Source: Tenebrio molitor
Taxonomy: Eukaryota > Arthropoda > Insecta > Coleoptera > Tenebrionidae
Length of the DNA: 64,000 nt
NCBI RefSeq assembly: GCF_963966145.1
Contig: NC_091048.1
Span: 18,290,001 to 18,354,000, forward strand
Direction: 5' to 3'
The notes under the pieces: model-generated
What the model was told of the DNA's origin: nothing
The model's database searches: none
Seen by the model: the letters and a program-made list of their open reading frames with translations, nothing else
Program-made: the position numbers and the translations under genes
In this document: one piece after another, positions 10,035 through 18,639 of the stretch
Position numbering within the stretch: the first letter of the stretch is position 1
Layout of the letters: each line of letters begins with the position of its first letter

Positions 10035-10336
10035 TAGTATTGCCGTTATAACTTTTTATCTGCTCCGCCCACTAAAATTGACCAATCAAAATCAAAGCCA
10101 GATTCAATCTATACAACTTTTCATCACATTTGCCACGTAAAAAAGTTAAGGTTAGAATTTTGCTGTCAAGTCCACAATTATTGTTTTAGGTTCTAAAAAA
10201 TAAAATGTCAATAAGACAATTCGAATGTCAGAAATTTTTACTGTGTAAATCAGATCGTCTTAACAACCTATTTGATTGGTAACTAAGAAAATGAAATGGG
10301 CGGGGCAGATAAAATGTTACGTTGTCCTTAGTATAA
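10035..10336. mobile_element. ~300-bp MITE with TTTTATCTGCYCCGCCC subterminal repeats
   Basis: TTTTTATCTGCTCCGCCC near 10055-10072 is mirrored by GGGCGGGGCAGATAAAA near 10298-10314. The outer ~18 bases on each side are also imperfectly complementary. It is non-coding. Confidence 0.6.
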
Positions 10337-10364
10337 TAACTAATTAATTAATAATAGATTTTTC

Positions 10365-10500
10365 GAGAAGTAGGCAACCAATAAAACGACTGTGTAGGTA
10401 TAGCAAGTATAAGGCATTAATTATTAATCATTAATTAACAATATCGTTATCGAGAGGTAGGCAACCAATAAAACGACTGCGTATAGCATGTATACACATG
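10365..10500. repeat. Direct repeat: GAGRGGTAGGCAACCAATAAAACGAC-type units
   Basis: Two ~43-bp units (near 10365 and 10451) share AGGCAACCAATAAAACGACT. The same stretch, in complement, occurs inside the 1.41-kb elements at 28330 and 54830 (GTTGGTTGCCTACCTC), so these are fragments of a related element. From 10500 to 11330 I see no gene, only AT-rich sequence. Confidence 0.55.
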
Positions 10501-11499
10501 TGTACGATTAAGCTAAGACAGATTTTTCTATAGATCTTCACCTTTATCCTCATCTTCGGGATCGACTGCACCGGATAGTGGAAAATGATAATTCGAACAG
10601 AATGAACTTAATGTGTAATATTTTCATGTTTTCAACATTCGAATTATTTCTCTGTTCTGAATAACCATATGAGATTCAATAGGGCAAGTCGTAATAAAAG
10701 GTCGTGCTAGAAGCACAACCCGGCCTAGGTAATTAAACTTTTAGCAAATTATAACAAGTATTAGAAATTTAATGTGGAATTTTGTTCTTCAAGGCAAGAA
10801 AATAGACCAACGAGGAAATACAGGTGATTCAAAAGGACCTCACTATCATTTGGGTAGCAGTTAGAACCATTTAGTTGTTCTCAAAAATGCAAGCAAAAAT
10901 TTTCTAGAAGCTTCCTTTACCTAGATATAGGTCTTGAAAGATACGAGTTTGATGATGATTTGTTATTAATCAGATAATGGAATTTTATGTTCTTATTAAT
11001 AACGAGCGACGTAGGTACACGCATGTAAAATTTTGGTTGTTAATAAAATATTAAGGAATGCAGCAGAGAAACTCTTTGAAAGTGTTAATATTATTTTAGA
11101 CGTAAAGTTGGCACTTCCTCAAGTCGAGGAAACTATTTAGCAAGCCGTTGCCTATTTTAAGCCTATTTTAAGATCAGAAGCTTATCAGTTATCAGTGTTA
11201 TCACCCTTTCCATTATTCAAAAATGCAAACTCTATTAGACTATTTCCCTCTTCTTGTCAACTTTTGTCGTTAAATGCAATCAATTTTAATCCAAATTTTA
11301 CAATTCTAATAACTCTTCTACAACAAAGTTTCTATTGACCGAGAGTGCTACCAAAAAAAAAAAAATAAGGGTGGTGTTGACTTGCCCAGTGCCTAGGAGA
11401 AATTCTTACAAACCTCCTACCCCTAATCTTAACTTTTTTTTTTTTAATATAGCCTTCCCCTTTCACCATATTGGCCTATCAGGTACTTTGCGGTCGACT

Positions 11500-11890
11500 A
11501 ATTTTTCCTTTTTTTTTCCCTTGGTGGTGCGGCGGGGCTCCGGGGTACTTTCCCCGGCCACCCACGCCCACCCTTTCCTCTCCTCTCCTTTTCTGGACGA
11601 CACGAAACGCACACAACACAACATCCATGGGAGGCCCATCCGGCGTGGGATTCGAACCCTGCTGACCTCGCGGTGGTGTCGGAAGAGTGTCGCTCTTCCT
11701 TCCACCACCCTACCGTCAGCCCCTGATAGACATACACACACATCCATGGCCCGGCGGAGGTTCCTTCCTTCGAAAAAATCCTCCCCCTTCGGTGAGATTC
11801 GAACCCACTAGCGCCGGGACCGCGACCTCGGAGCACTGTCTCCAACATGGCATGGCATGGCATGGCATGCGGCCACCGAGCTACCTCCTA
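11500..11890 (-). mobile_element. Dimeric tRNA-derived SINE
   Basis: Read on the minus strand, two tRNA-like units follow each other. The first has GGTAGCTCGGTGGCCGC (A-box-like) and GTGGGTTCGAATCTCACC (B-box-like, complement near 11790-11810). The second has GACGGTAGGGTGGTGG and AGGGTTCGAATCCCACGCC (complement near 11643-11662). Neither unit folds as a proper tRNA: the spacing is too long and a CATGG microsatellite interrupts the first. The element ends in an A-rich tract on the minus strand near 11515. The structure fits a composite SINE transcribed by RNA polymerase III. Confidence 0.65.
11846..11870. repeat. (CATGG)n microsatellite
   Basis: Five consecutive 5-bp CATGG-type units (the last one CATGC) sit inside the first tRNA-like unit of the SINE and expand the region between its A- and B-box-like motifs. 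Confidence 0.9.
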
Positions 11891-12000
11891 ATCTTAACTT
11901 ACCCTCCATCTTACTATATATATATTCGTATGAAGAAAATTACAATTAAAATTCCATCTTACTTACTATGTATTATAATTAACCTAACCTAAACCCGTCC

Positions 12001-12740
12001 AAGGAGGGCAGAGGTTAACCTCGACACCGTCCGCGATGCAGTTACGTCGGCCGCTATCTGCGGGAGGCTTTCGTACCTCTGGCCGTGTCCTTGGAAACGA
12101 ACCAAAAACTTGTAATCAGCCAAAAGAGGATCACAAAAGAAACGAATACTCGATAAGCCGGCCACTCGCTGACAAGACCAACAGTCGATTTGATACGGAA
12201 AAAAAACGCCTTAAAAATAAATCTAACAACAAAAGGAGACGAAACAAATTTAAAGCTAAACGATTATATGACCGCCGTAGAGCCGGAGACCCCGGCCGAA
12301 TTTTGGATGCCCTTCCCCGGGTAGGTCTTGGTCTCTCTTTGGAGTCTGTTCCAGTCTACCCCTCCCGCGTCGAGTCGGCTCCTCGTCGAGATGGCGCCCG
12401 GACGGTCGGGTACGAAACAAATCCGCCACTCGGGCGTTCACCTTCCTTTGAACCTTCCGTGTGGTGAATCCTTAATTCGCCCTTTGGCGATGGAAGAACG
12501 GTCTTCTTGACTTCACCACTCTGGACCGATGCCACTTCTTTAGGACCACCACCACGTCTTCGCACCTTCTCACCCGTCTTCCACTCACTCTGACTCTCAC
12601 CCTCGGACCCTCGGACTCCCACCATCTTTGACCTAGGTCAAGCCAGAACCTCACTGCTCCGTTTCGTGTCCGGTTCCCCCGCTTTTCCTTGTCGTCTCTC
12701 ACGTGAGGTGTGCGCGGTGTTTGAAAAGTTTTTGGCGAAT
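12001..12740 (+). other. GC-rich island with a 143-codon open frame, unidentified
   Basis: This block is clearly richer in G, C and CpG than its surroundings. One plus-strand frame (12036-12467) encodes a very basic, Arg/Lys-rich product (for example KSNNKRRRNKFKAKRLYDRR), and minus-strand frames are also open, as GC-rich DNA tends to allow. I recognise no domain. The base composition and its position between a SINE and a LINE fragment suggest a LINE 5' untranslated/promoter region or ORF1 start, but this is inference. Confidence 0.35.
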
Positions 12741-12941
12741 TCAATTTTAATGAATTTTTAAAACCTAGCAGTACCTATGATCTATGGTTGCAAATTAGTA
12801 AATATTGCATCTACAAGCTTCAACGTTGCCTATTTGTGCCATCTTTAAACACTTGCATCTTGAAAACCACGCATCGTATAACAATTCTAAAAACGACAGA
12901 ATAATACCTATTTGTGCAATAACTCTATTTTTGGTATTTAG

Positions 12942-13193
12942 ATGATGGAACCAGCTGATTACATAGAAGTAGTTTTGTCCGACTTTAAGAAAGTTATCAG
13001 TTTATCCAGAAAAATTGGTCTTGAATTAAACTTTAACAAATGCGAGATCTTTTGCTGTTCTGGAGACACAGATTTAAAAGTCATAAAGGAATTTCAAAAT
13101 TTAGCACCAGGTATTAAAATTTGTGACCAAGGAAGTTTATCTCTTTTAGGCTCTCCAATTTTGACCAAGGCTTCAAAAACACTGTCGAAATAA
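12942..13193 (+). pseudogene. LINE reverse-transcriptase fragment (palm/thumb part)
   Basis: The 83-codon frame contains LSDFKKVISLSRKIGLELNF followed by NKCEIFCCSG and a SLSLLGSPI block. In non-LTR reverse transcriptases the G-L-x-LN-x-x-KCE motif lies just after the YADD box, and the L-LG-P/A block follows, so this is the C-terminal palm. The catalytic YADD itself is missing upstream. The continuation of such a protein (GGLGIRRISDICLTAF) appears 2.1 kb downstream at 15318, so the same LINE copy may have been split by the insertion of 13200-15260. Confidence 0.65.
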
Positions 13194-13204
13194 TTATTTG
13201 TATA

Positions 13205-13318
13205 GCAAGGCTGCGAAATCCTACTTTGACGAACCGAGAGAAAAATTGTCGTCAAGGCCGCTTTGCGGCCGAGGCAAGACAATCTCGAGGTCGTCAAAGG
13301 ATTTCGTAGCCAAGGTGT
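13205..13318. repeat. Palindromic repeat with GGCCGCTTTGCGGCC core
   Basis: GGCTGCGAAATCCTACTTTGACG pairs imperfectly with CGTCAAAGGATTTCGTAGCC, and the centre is AAGGCCGCTTTGCGGCCGAG. A related sequence with GCGAAATTCAATTTCGCGGCC occurs at about 15160-15200. The two copies may mark the outer limits of the inserted Crypton-like block. Confidence 0.6.
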
Positions 13319-13473
13319 ACACAACATTTTGTGTGCAACCCGAAAATTTGTAATTATAAAATGAACAAGTAAAATTTCCTTCACTGTCAATAAAAATAAA
13401 GTCGGCCTACATGTCGCCATGTCGCTATGGAAACGACATAAATAAAACAATTCATTTTGAGAAAAATTGGAAA

Positions 13474-14165
13474 AATGTCGCAAGAAAATTACGTATTTGT
13501 TCCGTCTACTTCCCCGGAGTTAAAAAATATTGCAGACTGTGCAGTGTTCAATTTAATACCAGAAAAGTCCAAAGTGTTACAATGACTTTAAAGAGCGGTG
13601 TAATAAAAATAATGTGAAAACGGTGTCGGAGAATGTTGTTTTGGCTTATTTAATGGAAAAATCAAAAACTGTGAAAAGTTCAACTTTATGGAGCACATAT
13701 TCAATGTTGAAGCTCACGCTGAACATACGGGATGGCATTGGTGTTACGAAGTTTCTGAAATTGGTACCTTTTTTGAAAAAAAGTCAGTTGGTTATTAGGC
13801 GAAAAAGTCTAAGGTATTGACACGAGACCAGATCAATTTATTTTTAGAAAAAGCTAGTGATGAAAATTATTTATTGTGGAAGATCAATATTGTTCTGTTG
13901 ATAAGCTGTATAATCCGCCCTTTTTTAGGTCATTTTAATCATGGGAATATCAGGAGCCATCAGAAGAGACGAACTAACCAAAATGTCTATCGATGACATC
14001 AAGGATGAACATTCTGTATTAATAGTGGCCGTTCCTGACACAAAAATTGGCATAAAACGAACTTTTACTGTCACCAATCCAGAATTTGTAAGATTATACC
14101 GCAAATATGCAGCTCTTGTTCCATGTACAGTTGCGGCCCCTACAAACTCAGACACCGACTTTTGA
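13474..14165 (+). pseudogene. Crypton-like tyrosine recombinase, copy 1 (truncated, frameshifted)
   Basis: From the ATG at 13474 the reading MSQENYVFVPSTSPEL starts an N-terminal region that continues through frameshifts with VSENVVLAYLMEKSKTVKSS and SKVLTRDQINLFLEKA. A short intron (13883-13928) ends in TTTTTTAG. After it, VILIMGISGAIRRDELTKM and VAVPDTKIGIKRTFTV match the core of tyrosine recombinases of the Crypton type found in insects. The Arg of GAIRRDEL is in the position of the first catalytic arginine. The frame stops at 14165 before the H-x-x-R and Tyr motifs, so the enzyme cannot work. The intron donor is AT instead of GT here, while the second copy keeps GT. Family assignment is by motif memory. 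Confidence 0.65.
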
Positions 14166-14516
14166 CACATTCTGCTAAATTCAAAAAAAATGTAATGTGT
14201 AAATTTGACTTTTATCTGGTATGTCAATGTCAGTGTCAGTTTTTTGTAAGTCAGAAGCGTGCACAATTTTTAAAATGCTTCAATTAAATTCAAATATCTG
14301 TGGACGGTGTACAGCGCACAATTCTGTCAATGCCGAGGAGACTCCAAAAGGTCATAGATGCTAACGGTGATACAATAAAATATTAACTGTATTGTATTTG
14401 AATTTTTCCATTTTTCAAATTTCTTATTTTATGCACCACTGACTTTCTTTCAGTTGGGTGACATTTTAAAAACTTCAATTTTAGGACCATCTTACACCGC
14501 CAACATTTTTTATTTG

Positions 14517-15090
14517 TCACACTGTCTAAGTTTGTAGGGGCCGTAACTGTACTCATCCAGAGTTAAAAAAATATTATAAATTGTGCAGTGTCGCATTTGG
14601 ACCCTGAAAAATCGAAACAGCAATATAAAAAATGTTACAGTGACTTTGAGACTGATGTAACAAGAAGAATGTGAAAACCGTGTCGGATAATGTTACATTG
14701 GCTTACCTATTTACTGGAATTTATTTATTGTGGCAGGTAAATGTTAAATTCTGTTATGTTAAGTTGTATCATCTGCTCCCTTTTAGGTTATTTTAATCGT
14801 GGAAATATCAGCTGCCGTGCGAAGAGACAAATAAACCAAAATGTCTGTTTCCCTTTTTGACCGGTGAAAAATTAACCTAATTCATACGTGTCTGTTTTAG
14901 ATCGATAATGGGGATCTTTTTTACCGACTCGTCATTCATGAGGCGACCACCCATTTGTAATTGGCGGGAACTTCAAACCGGATGAAAATTCTGTACTAAT
15001 AGCGGCCGTTTCTGACACAAAAACTGGCATAAATCAAACTTTAACTGTACCCAATCCAGATTTTGTAAGATCACACCGCAAATATAGAGA
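14517..15090 (+). pseudogene. Crypton-like tyrosine recombinase, copy 2 (more degraded)
   Basis: This is a second copy of the same sequence in tandem orientation. It shows PELKKYYKLCSV near 14560 (compare PELKNIADCAV in copy 1), NVKTVSDNVTLAYL, a 50-nt intron 14737-14786 with GT and TTTTAG, then VILIVEISAAVRRDK and a DTKTGINQTLTV block around 15015-15050. A large internal deletion removes the middle, and unrelated sequence around 14860-14980 interrupts the core. Because this copy keeps a canonical donor and acceptor, it supports the intron as real in the parent element. Confidence 0.55.
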
Positions 15091-15317
15091 TAGATATGTT
15101 GTAATTGTGATAATAAATAAATATTGAAATGACTTTTACTTTTACGGCCATCGTCAAGGCAGCGACTGCGAAATTCAATTTCGCGGCCCGCTCTAGGCAT
15201 GCGAAGTGCTCATTTCGCGTACGGTTGCACACAAAAACTATAATTACAATTGAAAATCTTTTAAATAGAGCTGTGTCTTAGCAGACACGTGATTTACAAT
15301 GGTGTCAGTCCACTTTA

Positions 15318-15830
15318 CCGATTAGTTTTGGTGGACTGGGAATTCGCCGCATTTCCGATATTTGCCTCACTGCTTTCCTATCTTCAGTTCATGGTGTTAA
15401 AAAGCTTGTTTCTCAATTACTAAATTCAAAGGATAATGAGCTTATTATTCACCATTATGATGAAGCTTTAGCAGTCTGGGATGTAGAAAATGAGAACGAA
15501 AGATCAACAATTCCACAATTTCAGAAGAATTGGGATAATATCAATATCAAACGAATAATTGCCAATGACTTAATCTTTAATTCACCTAGAGGCTTGGCTC
15601 GTTTTAAGGCTTTGCAATGCAGAGAATCAGGATCTTGTTTACATGCAATACCTTCTCCTAATATTGGTACTCTTTTAGATAACACTTCCTGTCAAGTTTG
15701 TATTGGTTTAAGATTGGGTTGTAATCTTTGCACAACTCATACATATTTGCAAATGCAATGCAAAAGTTGCCGAAATTGGCATTCATGGTCTAAGTTGTTC
15801 CAAAAGCAGTGGTAGATTTTCAAGACACAC
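15318..15830 (+). pseudogene. LINE ORF2 C-terminal region, copy A
   Basis: ISFGGLGIRRISDICLTAF begins the post-RT region. Then comes EALAVWDVENENE, then ARFKALQCRESGS and a cysteine-rich CQVCIGLRLGCNLC segment. After a frameshift near 15740 a further run of CNAKV/GIHGLSC-type sequence ends at about 15830. The segment from 15465 on is nearly identical to 47187 and onward, which shows two insertions of one LINE family. This copy keeps more of the 5' side and lacks the RPD-containing tail present in copy B. The jockey/CR1-type RT starting near 15850 appears to have cut it off. Confidence 0.7.
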
Positions 15831-16011
15831 ACATGCTTGCAAATGACTTCGTTTGCTGCAACGAATGAAATCACTGATAATTATATGCCAACATTCAAGA
15901 TTCAAAGATCAAATCTACCATAAAGCAGCCTCTTTGTTGTCATTTCTGGATCCTGAACACATTTTTGAAAATTTACATGATCAGGTTTATTAAAGTCGTT
16001 CATCTTCCCGG

Positions 16012-17350
16012 TTGCTTGGAAGATGTCCCACGTGACTCCTGTATTCAAGAGTGGTGATCGACCAATATTTGCAATTTCTCGAAGGTTTTTGAGCACGTTT
16101 TGCATTCTCTCGTCTATCCTCATGTGTCTCACATGATCATCGATAGCCAGTATGGGTTCATGAAAGGTCGTTCGACTGTGACTAATCTTGCGGTCATTAG
16201 TCAGTACTTATGTGAGATTGTGGACAGGAAGGGTCAGGTCGATTGCATTTACACGGATTTCTCTAAGGCGTTTGACCGCATGAATCATTCTATCTTGCTC
16301 GAAAAACTTGAGAGCTTTGGTTTTTCAGGGAATCTGGTGAATTTGATGTACTCTTATTTGTCTGGTCGACGACAGTGTGTTCTGGTCAACGGTTTCAGGT
16401 CTCGTGCGTACGGGCAGTCATCAGGAGTTCCCCAGAGGTCGGTTCTCGGTCCCGTGCTCTTTAACTTATACGTTAATGATATAACGGTTGGAATACATTC
16501 TCACTGCTTACTGTATGCTGATGACTTGAAAATATATCGACAGATCCGGAGCTCGGTTGATTGTGAACAATTCCAGGCTGATTTGACTACTTTATGCAAC
16601 TGGTGTAACCGTCACTTACCCCTCAATTTTAAGAAGTGTTGTGTGATGTCATACGCGAGGAAGTTGAAACCTCTTACATTTGATTACTCCCTGGATCAGG
16701 GTGTACTTCAGAGACTTGATCATGTTCGGGATCTGGGAGTGACTTTCGAAGCTCACCTGACTTTTAATGAGCACACTCACAACGTACTTTCGGCAGCGTA
16801 CAGATCGTTGGGTTTTGTGGTACGCAATGCCAAAGGAATACAAGAGGTTGATGCTTTGAAGGCTCTGTATCTTTCACTGGTCAGGTCCAGACTCGAGTAT
16901 GCGCCGCTTGTGTGGTATCCCATATACGGTGTTACTGTCAGCAGCTTGGAGGGAATTCAGAGACGTTTCCTCAAGTATTTGTCATACGTTTTCAACGGGG
17001 TTTATTGGTGTCGGGGGTGCCCCCACGGTGAGCTGCTGCAGAGCTTTGACATCCAAAGTCTCTCGCTCATAAGGAAAATAAATTCGGCCTTATTTTTGTA
17101 CCACCTTGTCCGTGGCCGTGTGGACTGTCCTGACTTGCTGGGTAAGTTGTCGCTGCATGTTCCAAGGCCCAACCTGAGGAGTGCCAGTACGTTCGTGGTT
17201 CCAACACCGAGAACCAATCTGCTGAGAAGGTCGCCTTTGTTCCATGTTGTTTCGAACTTCTCACAGATTGAGCAGAAAGCTGACATTTTTGTCTGTCGAG
17301 CGTCTGACATTAGGAAGGCCTACGGTGCGGTTGAGGTCTCTGAATGTTAG
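16012..17350 (+). pseudogene. Jockey/CR1-type LINE reverse transcriptase, 5'-truncated
   Basis: The 416-codon frame (ATG 16100) carries the reverse-transcriptase palm of a non-LTR retrotransposon. Asp53 sits in CIYTDFSKAFDRMNH (motif A), SSGVPQRSVLGPVLFNLYVND is motif B, and YADD is at 139-142 in LLYADDLKIY (motif C). HVRDLGVTF follows, and then a long thumb and C-terminal region. Just upstream in another frame AWKMSHVTPVFKSGDRP (from about 16012) is the usual start of RT motif 1, so a frameshift separates it and the ATG is not a natural start. The endonuclease half is missing, as expected of a 5'-truncated insertion. Upstream QGS/QRS replaces the usual QGS in motif B, perhaps a mutation. It is inactive as a whole element, although the RT core is uninterrupted. 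Confidence 0.9.
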
Positions 17351-17543
17351 TTAGTTTCGTCTGTCTCCGCTTCAATTGGCTTTTTCAAATTTCTATTTTG
17401 TTATTTTTTTTTTCTCTTTTCTCTTCTATTTTACATTGTGTCGTGTTTGTTACCTATTCTTTTTACTTTACATTTCATCAGACTCTTTTAATGGGCTCAT
17501 GCATGTTGAGTCAGTCATTAATAATAATAATAATAATAATAAT
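17351..17543 (+). other. LINE 3' UTR ending in a (TAA)n tail
   Basis: A pyrimidine-rich stretch follows the RT stop codon and ends in about eight TAA/AAT units at 17518-17543. A TAA-repeat tail marks the 3' end of a LINE insertion, seen for example in I-type and some jockey/CR1-type elements, and gives the right boundary of this copy. Confidence 0.65.
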
Positions 17544-17587
17544 TAACGTTGTGGAATGAATAAAGCCACAAAAAGAGTGGAATTTTC

Positions 17588-17668
17588 ATTAAACTGGCTT
17601 TTCCAATAACGATAAACAAATCACAAGGTCAATCGTTGCAAGAATGCGAATTGAATTTTGAGAATGCA
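17588..17668 (+). pseudogene. Helitron helicase C-terminal fragment
   Basis: One frame reads IKLAFPITINKSQGQSLQEC, the conserved C-terminal motif of PIF1-type helicases in Helitron Rep/Hel proteins (usually LAFAMTINKSQGQT). Only about 27 residues remain before unrelated LINE sequence begins near 17690. The match is short but highly characteristic. The likely right end of the Helitron lies at about 18180-18256, so the RTE-like fragment between them was inserted later. Confidence 0.7.
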
Positions 17669-17689
17669 TTACAAGAACCGAGGATGGAG

Positions 17690-18000
17690 GATGGAGAAGA
17701 AAAACAAATGGAGAGATGACAGAGCTATACAAGAACAGCAGTATAATACAGCATATAAAGGCACAAAGAATAAGGTGGCTGGGTCATGTCGGTAAAATGC
17801 CAGACCAGAGACATGCGAAGAAAACGCTACTGGAGGGAGAAGGAGGAAAGAAGAAGAGGGTAAGACCGAAGAACCAATAGCTGGAGGCGGGTACAACAGA
17901 CTTGAGAAAGCAGGGTGTAGCGGACTGAAAGACAGTGTCACTGGATAGAGAACAAATGAGAAAAATAGTCAAGAATAACATACAGAACAGAAACCGAAAG
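17690..18000 (+). pseudogene. RTE-like LINE C-terminal fragment
   Basis: The plus frame reads HIKAQRIRWLGHVGKMPDQR followed by HAKKTLLEGEGGKKK, RPKNQ-stop-LEAGTTDLRKQGVAD and LDREQMRKIVKN. The order RLRW-GHV-RM, GRP-xRW and the final WR..V is the usual C-terminus of endonuclease/reverse transcriptase proteins of RTE-like LINEs. Two stops sit where Trp is expected (RW and DW), which suggests TGG to TAG/TGA decay. The minus strand is open over the same region by chance. Confidence 0.75.
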
Positions 18001-18169
18001 GAACTAATTGATTTCTATTTATGTTATTCGAATAACTTAACAACCAGACCTTTCAGCTGAAGAAGAAGAAAACAAACAATATCCAATATCAAAAACAAAA
18101 CAGCAGTAAAACAAAAAAAAAAAAATCATCACATACAATTCAATTCATGTGATTTCAATTGAATAAATG

Positions 18170-18256
18170 ATTTGTTATTTAACTGCATTTATATTTATTT
18201 TATTCATAGATATAACCAAATTTAGCAATAGCGAAGCATTTCCGGGTCCTTGTTTA
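18170..18256 (+). mobile_element. Probable Helitron 3' end
   Basis: TTTAGCAATAGCGAAGCATTTCCGGGTCC at 18223 and onward resembles the GC-containing terminal segment (AATAGCGAAGCATGCCGGGTC type) commonly found at the right end of insect Helitrons, after an AT-rich stretch. The terminal CTRR is not clear, so the exact end is uncertain. Confidence 0.45.
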
Positions 18257-18324
18257 TGAGTTATGCCAAACATTTATCAAGGTTTTCTATTTAACTGTGA
18301 TGCAATAATAGTATATTCTATTAT

Positions 18325-18422
18325 GAGCAAAAATGAAGTTTTATGTGCTGCGGCCGGTAGATTGGCTGCCGAACGCAGTGAGGCAGACAAACCAGCCAAA
18401 GCACATAAAACCATTTTTGCTC
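18325..18422. repeat. 98-bp palindromic repeat
   Basis: GAGCAAAAATGAAGTTTTATGTGCT at 18325 pairs with AGCACATAAAACCATTTTTGCTC ending at 18422, around a core GCTGCCGAACGCAGTGAGGCAG. This is a short foldback of the same general design as the other hairpin repeats. The 65-codon frame spanning it is a by-product. Confidence 0.7.
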
Positions 18423-18527
18423 CGAATAACATATACTATCTTTTCTTCAAACCTTCATAACAAATTATTTAAGACATGTTAAGAAACCAGGTAGGAATTT
18501 CAAATGATTTAGCTAGTTTACTTTACT

Positions 18528-18627
18528 GCCGCTCATTAGCGGAGATAATAACTTCACGGACGCCCTCAGTGGAGATAATAACTTTATCTGCCGCTCTCAG
18601 CGGATATAATAACTTTATCTGCCGCTT
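18528..18627. repeat. Short tandem repeat, ~31-38-bp units
   Basis: Three to four units of TGCCGCTCTCAGCGGAGATAATAACTTTATC type follow each other with small changes. GCCGCT...AGCGG inside each unit is palindromic, so each unit could form a small hairpin. Confidence 0.8.
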
Positions 18628-18639
18628 GTGAGCTCTAGA

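Noticed and set aside
11640..11830. Functional tRNA genes on the minus strand
   Set aside because: B-box-like motifs are present, but acceptor and anticodon stems cannot be formed at normal spacing.
11463..11863. Several 94-158-codon open frames on both strands
   Set aside because: They overlap the tRNA-derived SINE and exist because the block is GC-rich; frames on both strands are open over the same bases and show no domain.
11978..11994. AACCTAACCTAA resembling the insect telomere repeat (TTAGG)n
   Set aside because: Only about two and a half units are present; a telomeric or telomere-targeted retrotransposon call would need a longer array.
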